A stretch of DNA of 64,000 nt from Dehalobacterium sp040766325 (lineage in GTDB: Bacteria > Bacillota > Dehalobacteriia > Dehalobacteriales > Dehalobacteriaceae), in NCBI GenBank assembly GCA_040766325.1, contig JAXGQR010000008.1, positions 87,795 through 151,794 of the forward strand, written 5' to 3'. Positions 18,111 to 26,909 of the stretch are shown here, in pieces. Both the position numbers and the translations under genes were made by a program. Position 1 is the first letter of the stretch, and every line of letters begins with the position of its first letter. Under the pieces are notes generated by a model, which had not been told where the DNA came from, did not search any database, and saw only the letters and a list, made by a program, of their open reading frames with translations.

Positions 18111-18239
18111 TATGCTCACTTCCTTCCCGTTAAATCATATGTAGATACTTCTGTTTTGGTGCTTGATAAAGAAAATTTATCAAGAAATATAATGCTGCAT
18201 CCGAAAATGGATGCAGCATGTTTAAACATTAAAATCTGT

Positions 18240-18377
18240 TTAGCAGCAGACGCGATTTTGTTGTCCGAGTACACAGGTGCAAAGGAATTGCAGCACGATT
18301 AAGACGATGATCAGATCTACGATATCTTCAAATCCGTTGCACGCGTTACCTCCTCCAAAACAACCTAGGATACCCAT
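18240..18377 (-). CDS. Small hydrophobic cysteine-capped protein, copy 1
   Basis: 45 residues from ATG 18377 behind AGGAGG at perfect spacing; stop TAA at 18240. The N-terminus is GILGCFGGGNAC, followed by one hydrophobic helix IVDLIIVLIVLQFLCTC, and the protein ends NRVCC. The helix is almost the same as in the neighbour at 18427-18639 (CLIIILIVLQFLCCLL), so the two are paralogues. Similar tiny glycine- and cysteine-rich one-helix proteins occur among sporulation proteins of Clostridia; that link is inference. Confidence 0.7.
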   Translation of the reverse strand: MGILGCFGGGNACNGFEDIVDLIIVLIVLQFLCTCVLGQQNRVCC

Positions 18378-18426
18378 AGATAATCCTCCTTTCTTCAGAA
18401 ATCAATAGCACTCGACATTTATTTTT

Positions 18427-18639
18427 TTAGCAGCAGCACTTCTCATCTTCTTCTTCCAATTCTTCTTCTACAAGCAGGCAGCAAAGAAATTGTAGCACGA
18501 TTAAAATGATAATCAGGCAAACTATGTTGTCGAACATACCTTCATTGTGATGTCGACAAAAAAACCTTTCTCGTCCGAATTCTTCTCGTTCGCAACGTTC
18601 TTCCCGCTCGCAACATTCTTCTCGAAATCTTTTGCCCAT
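18427..18639 (-). CDS. Small cysteine-capped membrane protein, copy 2
   Basis: 70 residues. The N-terminal 30 are charged with repeats of C-E-R-E-E (REECCEREERCEREE). A helix NIVCLIIILIVLQFLCCLLV follows, then an acidic run EEELEEEDEKCCC. It shares the helix and cysteine-ending tail with the 45-residue neighbour 50 bases downstream. The ATG has AAAGGAGG upstream. Probably a membrane-anchored spore or coat-associated protein; no experimentally known family recognised. Confidence 0.7.
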   Translation of the reverse strand: MGKRFREECCEREERCEREEFGRERFFCRHHNEGMFDNIVCLIIILIVLQFLCCLLVEEELEEEDEKCCC

Positions 18640-18869
18640 TATAGAGTCCTCCTTTCCTAATCATCCACCAACAATCCGTTAAAAAGAAATGAACCTCATG
18701 GAATGGTTGGCTGATTGTCTTAGTACATGTTATGAAGGGAAGACATGTTTTGACACAATTCACAAATAAATTTTTGCAATCATGGGAAAGTGGGCTCTTT
18801 CCTGAAAAGTGTTTTATATTTCCTGCAAGTACTTTATAATGGTTTTAGAAGAAAGGGTACTGGAAAATA

Positions 18870-20078
18870 ATGGTCGATCAATATAAATGGACTGAGGGAT
18901 TTTGCTTGGTTATAAGCGGATTTTTAATTGTTTTTTCCCCCTTATTAGTTTTTCTACCGCAATTGGCTGCCCTTGGGCAATTGGCGCGAAAAGGAAAACT
19001 AAATAGAGGGACCCCATGGACGGAAGGCATTTTACTTTTGTTTTGTTGGTCTTTACTTGTAGGTGTTGTGAATCACCAGTGGCTTTCTTTTGGTGCCGGA
19101 TTTATTTTTTTAGGCTTTTATGGCACCTGTCTTTATCTTCATCAATATTATCGCACGGTAGAATTGGTAGAACGGCTACTTCATGTGATCTTTTTGATGA
19201 CCTTGGCTTCTGCTGTCATCGGACTGCTGGAGAATTTTAATTTTATCACCCGTGAGGTAACGTGGTGGAAGATATTGTTTGGTTTTACAACAGTGATTCC
19301 AAATGATGATACTCTTTTTCGCATTACAGGCACCTTTGGTAACCCCAATCTAGCTGCTTCCTGGTATGCAATGATGATTTTGGTAGGTTATTATTTTTAT
19401 GAAAAGACGCCAAAAGGTAAGCCGCAGATTTTTTTCTATGGAATTCTTCTTTTGATCACGGCTTTGGTGCTGACAGGTTCCAGAGGAGCAATAATCGGTC
19501 TGATGATCGGTCTCATTGTATATGATTTTGCGGCCGGAAAAATGTTTTATGTTCTGATGCGAATCTTGGCATTAATTATAGGAGTAGGGGCTTTTTTCGG
19601 TTTTTCCGAATGGTTTCCGCGGGGTGATATGCTATTCTCTACTATTGATCTTAGGTGGGCGATTTGGGAAAATTGTTTTAACATGTTTATGAAGAAACCT
19701 GTTGTGGGATGGGGTATAATGGGAATTTATTTTGCAGATGATAATGTCTATCAGTATTTGCGCGTTCTTCATGCTCACAATATGCTTCTATCCTGGGTTG
19801 TAATTTTTGGCCTGGTAGGATTTTTCATTATGCTTTGGATGCAGTATCATGTATGGAGCGGACTTTGGCGATTATTTAAGGAAAAATGTCCCTTGATGCC
19901 TCTTTTGGTGGCAGTTCAGGCCTTTTTTTGGGGACATGGCATATTTGACTTTCCGATCATGTCTTCTCAAATTGGTTTATTATTTATGGTTTTTTCTTCT
20001 TTGATTTGTTCTCTGTCTGGTGCTCAAATTTGGAAACCTCCTTTTGTGACACCAAAAAGATTGATTTATTGGCTGTAA
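18870..20078 (+). CDS. O-antigen ligase / Wzy-type polymerase family membrane protein
   Basis: 402 residues with about eleven membrane helices. The central region has TGTFGNPNLAASWYA and LTGSRGAIIGLMIG, and later R-x-x-x-W-E-N and GWGIMGIYF, then LHAHNMLLSW, all typical of the Wzy_C (O-antigen ligase) family. Members transfer or polymerise lipid-linked glycans outside the membrane; in a Gram-positive the substrate may be a teichoic-acid-like or capsule polymer. No glycosyltransferase cluster surrounds it; it stands alone before the purine genes. Substrate unknown. Confidence 0.82.
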   Translation: MVDQYKWTEGFCLVISGFLIVFSPLLVFLPQLAALGQLARKGKLNRGTPWTEGILLLFCWSLLVGVVNHQWLSFGAGFIFLGFYGTCLYLHQYYRTVELVERLLHVIFLMTLASAVIGLLENFNFITREVTWWKILFGFTTVIPNDDTLFRITGTFGNPNLAASWYAMMILVGYYFYEKTPKGKPQIFFYGILLLITALVLTGSRGAIIGLMIGLIVYDFAAGKMFYVLMRILALIIGVGAFFGFSEWFPRGDMLFSTIDLRWAIWENCFNMFMKKPVVGWGIMGIYFADDNVYQYLRVLHAHNMLLSWVVIFGLVGFFIMLWMQYHVWSGLWRLFKEKCPLMPLLVAVQAFFWGHGIFDFPIMSSQIGLLFMVFSSLICSLSGAQIWKPPFVTPKRLIYWL

Positions 20079-20137
20079 AAGATGAAAAAACAAAGTCGAA
20101 TAATATCTAATAAAATGATATTAATGTTCGCTTTTTC

Positions 20138-20166
20138 TTGACATCAAGGTTGGGGATTGATATATT
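20138..20166 (+). promoter_or_regulatory. Sigma-A-type promoter of the purine operon
   Basis: TTGACA at 20138-20143, 17-base spacer, TATATT at 20161-20166. The start of transcription would fall about 90 bases before the purE ATG. I looked for a purine riboswitch in the leader and did not see one. Confidence 0.75.
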
Positions 20167-20262
20167 TAATCAAGAAATCAAACGAGTGACAGGCTAATGA
20201 TTTTATATTTTAACACCTGTTTTAAGGGTCGGAAAGCAATGAATGGGAAGGTGGATATAAAA

Positions 20263-20787
20263 ATGAGTGAGATCAAAGTAGCAGTCATAATGGGTAGTGA
20301 TTCGGATCTACCGATTATGAAGGATGCGGTACAATTTTTAGAACAAATGGGGATTACCTGTCAAGTTCATATTTCTTCTGCTCATCGCGTGCCTCATAAG
20401 ACAGCCCTTATTGCAGAAAATGCTGAAGAAAATGGTATTGAAGTAATTATTGCCGGTGCCGGGGGAGCAGCCCATTTACCCGGGGTCATTGCTGCTTTTA
20501 CCACAATACCTGTGATTGGCGTACCGATTAAAACATCTACCCTTCATGGAGTGGATTCCCTATATTCCATTGTTCAAATGCCGTCGGGGATTCCTGTAGC
20601 TACCGTTGCCATTAACGGGGCCAAAAATGCAGGTATTTTAGCGGCTCAAATTTTAGCTCTTAAATATCCGGAATTAAAAGTAAAATTCGCAGCTTTTAGA
20701 AAGGAATTGGCTGAACAGGTGGAAGGGAAAGATGATCGTCTGCAGGAAATCGGTGTGGAAGCTTATTTATCAAGTATGCGGCAATAA
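20263..20787 (+). CDS. purE: N5-carboxyaminoimidazole ribonucleotide mutase
   Basis: 174 residues. Converts N5-CAIR to CAIR in de novo purine synthesis (class I PurE). Motifs: VAVIMGSDSDLPIMKDA, ISSAHRVPHKT, IAGAGGAAHLPGVIA and GVDSLYSIVQMPSGIPVATVAI. ATG 20263 is chosen since GGAAGGTGG is just upstream and the product then starts MSEIKVAVIMGSDSD; the open frame from 20197 adds an unlikely extension. No purK is seen. First gene of the cluster purE-B-F-M-N-H-D. Confidence 0.96.
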   Translation: MSEIKVAVIMGSDSDLPIMKDAVQFLEQMGITCQVHISSAHRVPHKTALIAENAEENGIEVIIAGAGGAAHLPGVIAAFTTIPVIGVPIKTSTLHGVDSLYSIVQMPSGIPVATVAINGAKNAGILAAQILALKYPELKVKFAAFRKELAEQVEGKDDRLQEIGVEAYLSSMRQ

Positions 20788-20808
20788 GTTGATGAGGGAG
20801 GATATTAG

Positions 20809-22101
20809 ATGATAGACCGTTATACCCAGCCTGAAATGGGTGGAGTGTGGGAATCGGAAAACCGCTTTCAAAAGATGCTGGATGTGGAGATTTTTGCTTG
20901 TGAAGCTATGGCAAACTTAGGATTAATCCCTCAGGAAGCCTTTCATGAAATCAAAACGAAAGCTGGTTTTGATATTGCCAGGATCAAAGAAATTGAAAAA
21001 GTAACCCGTCATGATGTCATCGCTTTTTTATCAGCGGTGGGGGAAAAGGTGGGGGATGCCTCCAAATATATTCATATGGGTATGACATCTTCCGATATAT
21101 TGGATACAGCTCTCTCCGCTCAAATGAAAGAATCGGCAGATCTGCTTATTGCTCGCTTGCGTAAACTGCGTAATGTACTGGCAGACAAGGCAAAAGAATA
21201 TAAATACACCTTGGAAGTGGGACGAACCCACGGTATTCATGCGGAACCCGTCACCTTCGGATTAAAAATGGCTCTTTGGACTATGGAAACCGACCGCTGC
21301 ATTGAACGCATGCTTAAGGCAAAAGAAGTGATCTCAGTTGGAAAAATCTCAGGTGCGGTAGGAACTTTTGCCAATGTTGATCCTCAGATTGAAGAACATG
21401 TATGCCGAAAAATGGGATTGAAACCGGCTCAAGTATCAACACAGATTATTCAAAGGGATCGCCATGCGGAATTTTTAACAACCTTAGCCCTGATTGGAAG
21501 CTCATTAGAAAAGTTTGCAACTGAAATTAGGAATTTGCAGCGTACAGATATTCTGGAAGTAGAAGAATCTTTCAGAGAAGGACAAAAAGGGTCTTCTGCG
21601 ATGCCCCATAAGAAAAATCCCATTACCGTGGAGCGCGTTACCGGTTTATCCCGAGTGCTTCGGGGCAATGCTCTTGCAGCCATGGAAAATATATCCTTGT
21701 GGCATGAAAGAGATCTTACCCATTCTTCTGTAGAAAGAGTGATCATACCTGATAGCTGTATTCTTTTGGATTATATGCTGCATCTTTTTATTAATGTGAT
21801 GGAAAACTTAAATGTTTATCATGATAATATGCGCACTAATCTCGATAAAACCCTGGGGTTAGTCTTTTCTCAACGAGTTCTTCTAGCTTTGGTGGACAAA
21901 GGGCTTTTAAGAGAAACCGCTTATGAATGGGTACAAAGGAACGCTATGAATGCATGGCAAACCAAAACAGATTTTGAATATCTTATTTTACAGGATCAGG
22001 ACATCATGAGTTATCTGTCTAATGATGAGGTGGATCGTTTGTTTGATTATGATTATCATATCCGTTATATTGATTACATTTTCCAACGCGCTGGCTTATA
22101 A
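20809..22101 (+). CDS. purB: Adenylosuccinate lyase
   Basis: 430 residues, normal length. Acts twice in purine synthesis, releasing fumarate from SAICAR and from adenylosuccinate. Has TSSDILDTALS, GRTHGIHAEP with the catalytic histidine, and the fumarase-superfamily signature SSAMPHKKNP. GGGAGG precedes the ATG; 21 bases after purE, so cotranscribed. Confidence 0.97.
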   Translation: MIDRYTQPEMGGVWESENRFQKMLDVEIFACEAMANLGLIPQEAFHEIKTKAGFDIARIKEIEKVTRHDVIAFLSAVGEKVGDASKYIHMGMTSSDILDTALSAQMKESADLLIARLRKLRNVLADKAKEYKYTLEVGRTHGIHAEPVTFGLKMALWTMETDRCIERMLKAKEVISVGKISGAVGTFANVDPQIEEHVCRKMGLKPAQVSTQIIQRDRHAEFLTTLALIGSSLEKFATEIRNLQRTDILEVEESFREGQKGSSAMPHKKNPITVERVTGLSRVLRGNALAAMENISLWHERDLTHSSVERVIIPDSCILLDYMLHLFINVMENLNVYHDNMRTNLDKTLGLVFSQRVLLALVDKGLLRETAYEWVQRNAMNAWQTKTDFEYLILQDQDIMSYLSNDEVDRLFDYDYHIRYIDYIFQRAGL

Positions 22102-22211
22102 CCATAAAAGATTTCTAGCAAAGGACAACTAAGTTCTGTTTTAAAGGTTCTAATATGTAAAAATATTTATTAATTAAGAACTTGCGTAAATTAAGCCAAG
22201 GGGGTCATTGT

Positions 22212-23621
22212 ATGAACGATTTGCTAAGTATTGATGATAAACCAAAAGAGGAATGTGGGCTTTTTGGAATTTACGGGCAAAATGTAGATGTGTCTACCAT
22301 GACCTATTATGGGCTCTACGCTTTGCAGCATCGGGGACAAGAAAGTGCCGGCATTACAGTATCCAATGGAATCGAGTTTAAAAGTCATAAAGACATGGGT
22401 TTGGTCTCCGAGGTTTTTAATGAAAGTATACTGGCACCTATGAAAGGCCATATCGCAATTGGCCATGTGCGCTATTCCAAAATCGATTCCGGTTTAGTGG
22501 CGAATACCCAGCCCTTGGACTTCAACTATTTAAAAGGGCTGATTTCTTTAGCACATAATGGCAGCTTGACGAATGCTAATGTAATCCGTCAACGTTTAGC
22601 TTTGAACGGGTCTGTTTTTCAAACTTCTTCCGATACGGAAGTAATTGTGAAACTGATTGCCCGCTATGGACAAAGCTCCATTGAAGAGGCTTTGATGAAA
22701 ACGATGATTGATATTAAAGGAGCCTATTCTTTGTTGGTGATGACGGAAGATCAATTAATCGGTGTGCGGGATCCTCATGGAGTACGTCCTCTTTGTATTG
22801 GGAAAAGAGGAAAATCATATGTTCTGGCTTCAGAGACCTGTGCCCTTGATATAGTAGGCGCTGACTTTATTCGAGATGTGAACCCGGGGGAAATTGTTAT
22901 TATTGATCAAGATGGTTTAAGAAGCATCCAAACCATGAATTGTGCCAAACAAGCTTTTTGTATTTTTGAATTTGTTTATTTGGCACGACCGGATTCCAAC
23001 TTTGATGGTAAAAATGTCACATTGGTAAGACGAGCTATGGGACGACAATTGGCAAAGGAATACCCTATCGAGGCCGACATTGTCATTCCCGTACCTGACT
23101 CCGGCGTACCGGCTGCCTTAGGGTATTCAGAAGCCTCCGGGATTCCTTATATGGAAGGATTAATGAAAAACCGTTATATTGGACGAACTTTTATTAAACC
23201 GATGCAAAAGATGCGGGAAACGGCAGTCCGATTAAAATTAAACCCAATCCGGGATATTCTTGAGGGCAAAAGAGTAGTTATGGTGGATGATTCTGTAGTT
23301 CGGGGCACTACCAGCAAGCAGATTGTACGGATGATTAGGAAAGCAGGTGCAAAAGAGGTTCACTTACTGGTAAGTTCGCCCACAGTGAAGTACCCCTGTT
23401 ATTATGGCATTGATACTTCGGAACGAAATCAACTGATTGCCGTTAAACAATCTATTGAAGAAATAAGAGAATTTATTGAGGCGGATGGTATACATTTTTT
23501 GAGCTTGGAGGGGATGGTTGCGGCCACCGGTTTACCCGAGGAAAGTTTTTGCGCCGCGTGTTTTACCGGAGATTATCCCTTAGGCATTATGGAAGGCATG
23601 GATCAACACACCATGGAGTGA
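22212..23621 (+). CDS. purF: Amidophosphoribosyltransferase
   Basis: 469 residues from ATG 22212, chosen for AAGGGGG upstream. First step of purine synthesis: PRPP plus glutamine to phosphoribosylamine. It carries a 14-residue propeptide (MNDLLSIDDKPKEE) before catalytic Cys15 in ECGLFGIYG, as in the Bacillus-type enzyme. The glutaminase domain comes first, then the PRTase domain with VVMVDDSVVRGTTS. Cysteines in CIFEFVYLARPDS, YPCYYGID and CAACFTGDYP are the usual ligands of the [4Fe-4S] cluster of this type. purC, often found just before purF, is absent from the 110-base gap. Confidence 0.97.
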   Translation: MNDLLSIDDKPKEECGLFGIYGQNVDVSTMTYYGLYALQHRGQESAGITVSNGIEFKSHKDMGLVSEVFNESILAPMKGHIAIGHVRYSKIDSGLVANTQPLDFNYLKGLISLAHNGSLTNANVIRQRLALNGSVFQTSSDTEVIVKLIARYGQSSIEEALMKTMIDIKGAYSLLVMTEDQLIGVRDPHGVRPLCIGKRGKSYVLASETCALDIVGADFIRDVNPGEIVIIDQDGLRSIQTMNCAKQAFCIFEFVYLARPDSNFDGKNVTLVRRAMGRQLAKEYPIEADIVIPVPDSGVPAALGYSEASGIPYMEGLMKNRYIGRTFIKPMQKMRETAVRLKLNPIRDILEGKRVVMVDDSVVRGTTSKQIVRMIRKAGAKEVHLLVSSPTVKYPCYYGIDTSERNQLIAVKQSIEEIREFIEADGIHFLSLEGMVAATGLPEESFCAACFTGDYPLGIMEGMDQHTME

Positions 23622-23634
23622 GGAGGTACACAGT

Positions 23635-24663
23635 ATGGGAACAACCTATCAAGACGCCGGTGTCAATATTACAGCCGGCAATGAAGCTGTACAGCGTATG
23701 AAATATCATGTGAAGAAAACATTTCGCCCTGAGGTTTTAACAGACTTAGGTAATTTTGCCGGATTATTCGCTTTAGACGTTGATAAATATCACCAACCGG
23801 TTTTGGTGTCCGGTACCGATGGGGTGGGAACGAAATTAAAAATTGCTATGTTGCTGGAACGCCACGATACCATCGGCATCGATGCTGTGGCCATGTGTGT
23901 CAATGATATTTTAGTTCTGGGAGCAGAGCCGCTTTTTTTCTTGGATTATTTAGCAGTGGGAGAATTAATTCCGGCTAAAGTTGAAGAAATTGTTAAAGGG
24001 GTTGCTGCCGGCTGCCTTCAAGCCGGATGTGCTCTCATCGGTGGGGAAACAGCGGAAATGCCGGGTTTTTATAATGAGGATGATTATGATATTGCGGGAT
24101 TTGCTATTGGTGTGGTTAACAAAGATAAAATAATTAATGGTGGCACGATTGCCTCTGGTGATGTTATTATTGGTCTTCCTTCCTCAGGACTTCATTCCAA
24201 TGGATTTTCTTTGGCGCGCAAGGTGCTCTTAGAGATTGCTGCCTTAAAAATGGATGAATTTATCCCTGAACTAGACTGCACCTTGGGGGAGGCCATGCTC
24301 AAACCTACCCAAATTTATGTAAAACAGATCTTGCCTCTCCTTGGTAAACATGAAATCAAGGGGATGGCTCACATTACCGGCGGCGGTATCTTAGAAAATT
24401 TGCCCCGAGTTTTTCCTGATGGAGTGCAGGCAGAAATAAATCTTTCCTCATGGCAGATACCACCGATTTTTCAATTAATTCAAAAATTAGGTCAGGTGGC
24501 GGAAGAGGAAATGTTTCGGGTCTTTAATATGGGCGTAGGTTATTGTATCATTTGTGACCCGGCCCAGTCGGTGGGCATTTTAGCTGATTGTGACGGTGCT
24601 TTTATCATGGGCAAGATTACAGATGGTGACGGTAAAGTTCACCTTCGTAGAGAGGGGAAATAA
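23635..24663 (+). CDS. purM: Phosphoribosylformylglycinamidine cyclo-ligase
   Basis: 342 residues. Closes the imidazole ring, FGAM plus ATP to AIR. Motifs: YQDAGVNITAGNEAV, SGTDGVGTKLKIA, GIDAVAMCVNDILVLGAEPL, GGETAEMPGFY, and ITGGGILENLPRVFP. GAGGAGGT lies before the ATG. It begins 13 bases after purF and is followed directly by purN. Confidence 0.97.
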   Translation: MGTTYQDAGVNITAGNEAVQRMKYHVKKTFRPEVLTDLGNFAGLFALDVDKYHQPVLVSGTDGVGTKLKIAMLLERHDTIGIDAVAMCVNDILVLGAEPLFFLDYLAVGELIPAKVEEIVKGVAAGCLQAGCALIGGETAEMPGFYNEDDYDIAGFAIGVVNKDKIINGGTIASGDVIIGLPSSGLHSNGFSLARKVLLEIAALKMDEFIPELDCTLGEAMLKPTQIYVKQILPLLGKHEIKGMAHITGGGILENLPRVFPDGVQAEINLSSWQIPPIFQLIQKLGQVAEEEMFRVFNMGVGYCIICDPAQSVGILADCDGAFIMGKITDGDGKVHLRREGK

Positions 24664-25287
24664 ATGGCAGCCCTGAGATTAGCTGTGTTGGTTTCCGGCA
24701 GAGGTTCCAATTTGCTGGCGATAATCGAGCAAATTAAAAAAGGAAATCTTCCGGCCCAAATTAATGTGGTCATCAGTGATCATGAGGATGCGCCTGCCCT
24801 TAGGAAGGCAAAGGAAGAGGGTATCCCCGGTATTTTTCTTGATCCCCAAAAATTTTCCCGCCGTGAAGATTATGATTTAGCCCTAGGGGAATTGGTTCGA
24901 GAGTATCAAGGAGAAATGGTGGTTTTGGCCGGGTTTATGCGCATTTTGGGTGATGCGTTCTTAGCTCAATTTCCCCAGAGAGTGATAAATATTCACCCGG
25001 CTTTGTTACCTTCTTTTCCCGGGATCAATGGACAAAAACAAGCTTTAGATTATGGTGTTAAAATAACCGGCTGCACAGTTCATTTTGTGGATCAAGGCAT
25101 GGATACTGGTCCGATTATTGCTCAATCCCCTGTACCTGTAGAAGAGGATGATACGGAAGAAAGTCTTGCCCATCGCATTTTAGCCCAAGAACATATATTG
25201 TATTCCCGAGTAATCCGTTGGATTGCAGAAGGCCGGGTGGAAATCAAGGGCAGAAAAGTCAAAGTACATAATGTGACGAGAACTTAA
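24664..25287 (+). CDS. purN: Phosphoribosylglycinamide formyltransferase
   Basis: 207 residues. Transfers the formyl group of 10-formyl-tetrahydrofolate to GAR. Motifs: VLVSGRGSNLLAI, VVLAGFMRILG, NIHPALLPSFPG (catalytic Asn and His), GCTVHFVDQGMDTGPII with the catalytic aspartate. ATG follows the purM stop codon immediately, so translation is coupled. Confidence 0.97.
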   Translation: MAALRLAVLVSGRGSNLLAIIEQIKKGNLPAQINVVISDHEDAPALRKAKEEGIPGIFLDPQKFSRREDYDLALGELVREYQGEMVVLAGFMRILGDAFLAQFPQRVINIHPALLPSFPGINGQKQALDYGVKITGCTVHFVDQGMDTGPIIAQSPVPVEEDDTEESLAHRILAQEHILYSRVIRWIAEGRVEIKGRKVKVHNVTRT

Positions 25288-25309
25288 ATTTCTTTAAGAA
25301 GAGAAGTTC

Positions 25310-26875
25310 ATGAAAGCAAAGGATGTGTTTAAAGTGAAGAAAAGAGCGATAATCAGTGTTTCTGATAAAACCGGTATCTTGGAACTGGCACGTGAATTGG
25401 TGCATTTAGGTTATGAAATTGTTTCCACAGGGGGAACATTTAAAACCATAACACAGGGTGGTGTCGATGCCACTCATGTTACCGACGTTACCGGTTTTCC
25501 GGAAATACTGGAAGGACGGGTCAAAACTTTACATCCTAACATTCACGGGGGTATTTTAGCGAAAAGAACCCCGGAGCATTTAGCCCAACTAGCCGAGTTG
25601 GATATTGTGCCCATTGATTTAGTGGTGGTCAATTTATATCCTTTTAAAGAAACCATCGCCCGAAAAAATGTAACCCTGGAAGAAGCTATTGAAAATATTG
25701 ATATTGGGGGCCCCACTATGGTGCGGGCGGCTGCCAAGAACTACCAAGGGGTGGCGGTTGTGGTTAATCCCCAGCGATATCAGGAAATAATTGAGCAGCT
25801 GCGATCAACGGGTACGATTCGCGAAGAAACCAGATTGAGCCTGGCTCAGGAAGCTTTTGCTCATACGGCTGATTATGATACCCATATCACAGCTTATTTG
25901 GCTCAGGTTAAGGGAGATGGCAAATCCTTCCCTTCCCATTTATGTCTTCAGGGGGAAAAAATTCAGGAACTGCGCTATGGAGAAAACCCACACCAAAAAG
26001 CGGCCTTTTATCGAGATATTGATGCTCGAGGTGTAGGCGTCGGTACTGCGCGGCAAATCCATGGTAAAGAGCTGTCTTTTAACAACATTGTTGACTTAAA
26101 CGCCGCTTTGGAGTTGGTGAAGGAGTTTTCGGATCCGGCAGCGGTGATAATTAAACATACAAACCCCTGCGGTACTGCCTTAGGTAATAATCTTATCCAG
26201 GCTTATGAAAGAGCATTTCAGGCTGACCCCGTGTCCGCTTATGGTGGTATTGTAGGATTAAATTGTCCAGTCGATTTAAAAACTGCGCAAAAAATGGCAG
26301 AAACCTTCTTAGAAGCCGTGATCGCCCCTTCTTTTAGTGAGGAAGCTTTGGAGGTTTTGACAAAAAAAGCTAACATTCGCTTATTGGAAACAGGGGTGTT
26401 TACTCCGGAAACTGAGAACAGCTTCGATGTGAAAAGGGTGCACGGAGGTATTCTGCTTCAGGATGTGGATCTAGGAAAGGTGGACTTTGCCGATCTTCAG
26501 GTCGTAACAAAGAGAAAACCGACACAAGAAGAAATAGCCGAATTACTCTTTTCTTGGCGTGTGGTCAAACACGTGAAATCTAATGGGATTGTGGTATCAA
26601 AAAATCGACAGACCCTGGGCGTAGGAGCGGGACAGATGAATCGGGTAGGTGCAGCTCAAATTGCCCTTACCCAAGGAGGACAAGAGTGCCGAGGAGCTGT
26701 CTTGGCCTCGGACGCTTTTTTCCCTTTTCGGGATACCGTGGATTTATCGGGCCAAGCAGGCATTATGGCCATAATTCAGCCCGGAGGTTCTCTTAAAGAT
26801 GAGGAATCAATTCGAGCTGCGGACGAATACGGCATAGCTATGGTTTATACCGGGATGAGACATTTTAAACATTAA
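25310..26875 (+). CDS. purH: Bifunctional AICAR transformylase / IMP cyclohydrolase
   Basis: 521 residues. Residues 10-200 are the IMP cyclohydrolase domain (AIISVSDKTGILELAREL, STGGTFKTI, GRVKTLHPNIHGGIL); the rest is the AICAR transformylase domain with LRYGENPHQKAAFYRD, IIKHTNPCGTALG and the K-S-N-G-I-V block near 422. Carries out the last two steps to IMP with formyl-tetrahydrofolate. Start ATG 25310; an internal GTG is less well supported. Confidence 0.97.
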   Translation: MKAKDVFKVKKRAIISVSDKTGILELARELVHLGYEIVSTGGTFKTITQGGVDATHVTDVTGFPEILEGRVKTLHPNIHGGILAKRTPEHLAQLAELDIVPIDLVVVNLYPFKETIARKNVTLEEAIENIDIGGPTMVRAAAKNYQGVAVVVNPQRYQEIIEQLRSTGTIREETRLSLAQEAFAHTADYDTHITAYLAQVKGDGKSFPSHLCLQGEKIQELRYGENPHQKAAFYRDIDARGVGVGTARQIHGKELSFNNIVDLNAALELVKEFSDPAAVIIKHTNPCGTALGNNLIQAYERAFQADPVSAYGGIVGLNCPVDLKTAQKMAETFLEAVIAPSFSEEALEVLTKKANIRLLETGVFTPETENSFDVKRVHGGILLQDVDLGKVDFADLQVVTKRKPTQEEIAELLFSWRVVKHVKSNGIVVSKNRQTLGVGAGQMNRVGAAQIALTQGGQECRGAVLASDAFFPFRDTVDLSGQAGIMAIIQPGGSLKDEESIRAADEYGIAMVYTGMRHFKH

Positions 26876-26909
26876 TCAGGAAAACCTAGAGGAAGGAGCG
26901 TTTCAGGGG

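Noticed and set aside
20080..20262. Purine (guanine) riboswitch before purE
   Set aside because: The conserved loop and junction sequences are not present; only a promoter is seen. The same holds before purL.
22131..22181. AAGTTCT/AGAACTT inverted repeat before purF
   Set aside because: Seven-base arms about 40 bases apart in AT-rich DNA can arise by chance; no second copy seen at purE or purL.
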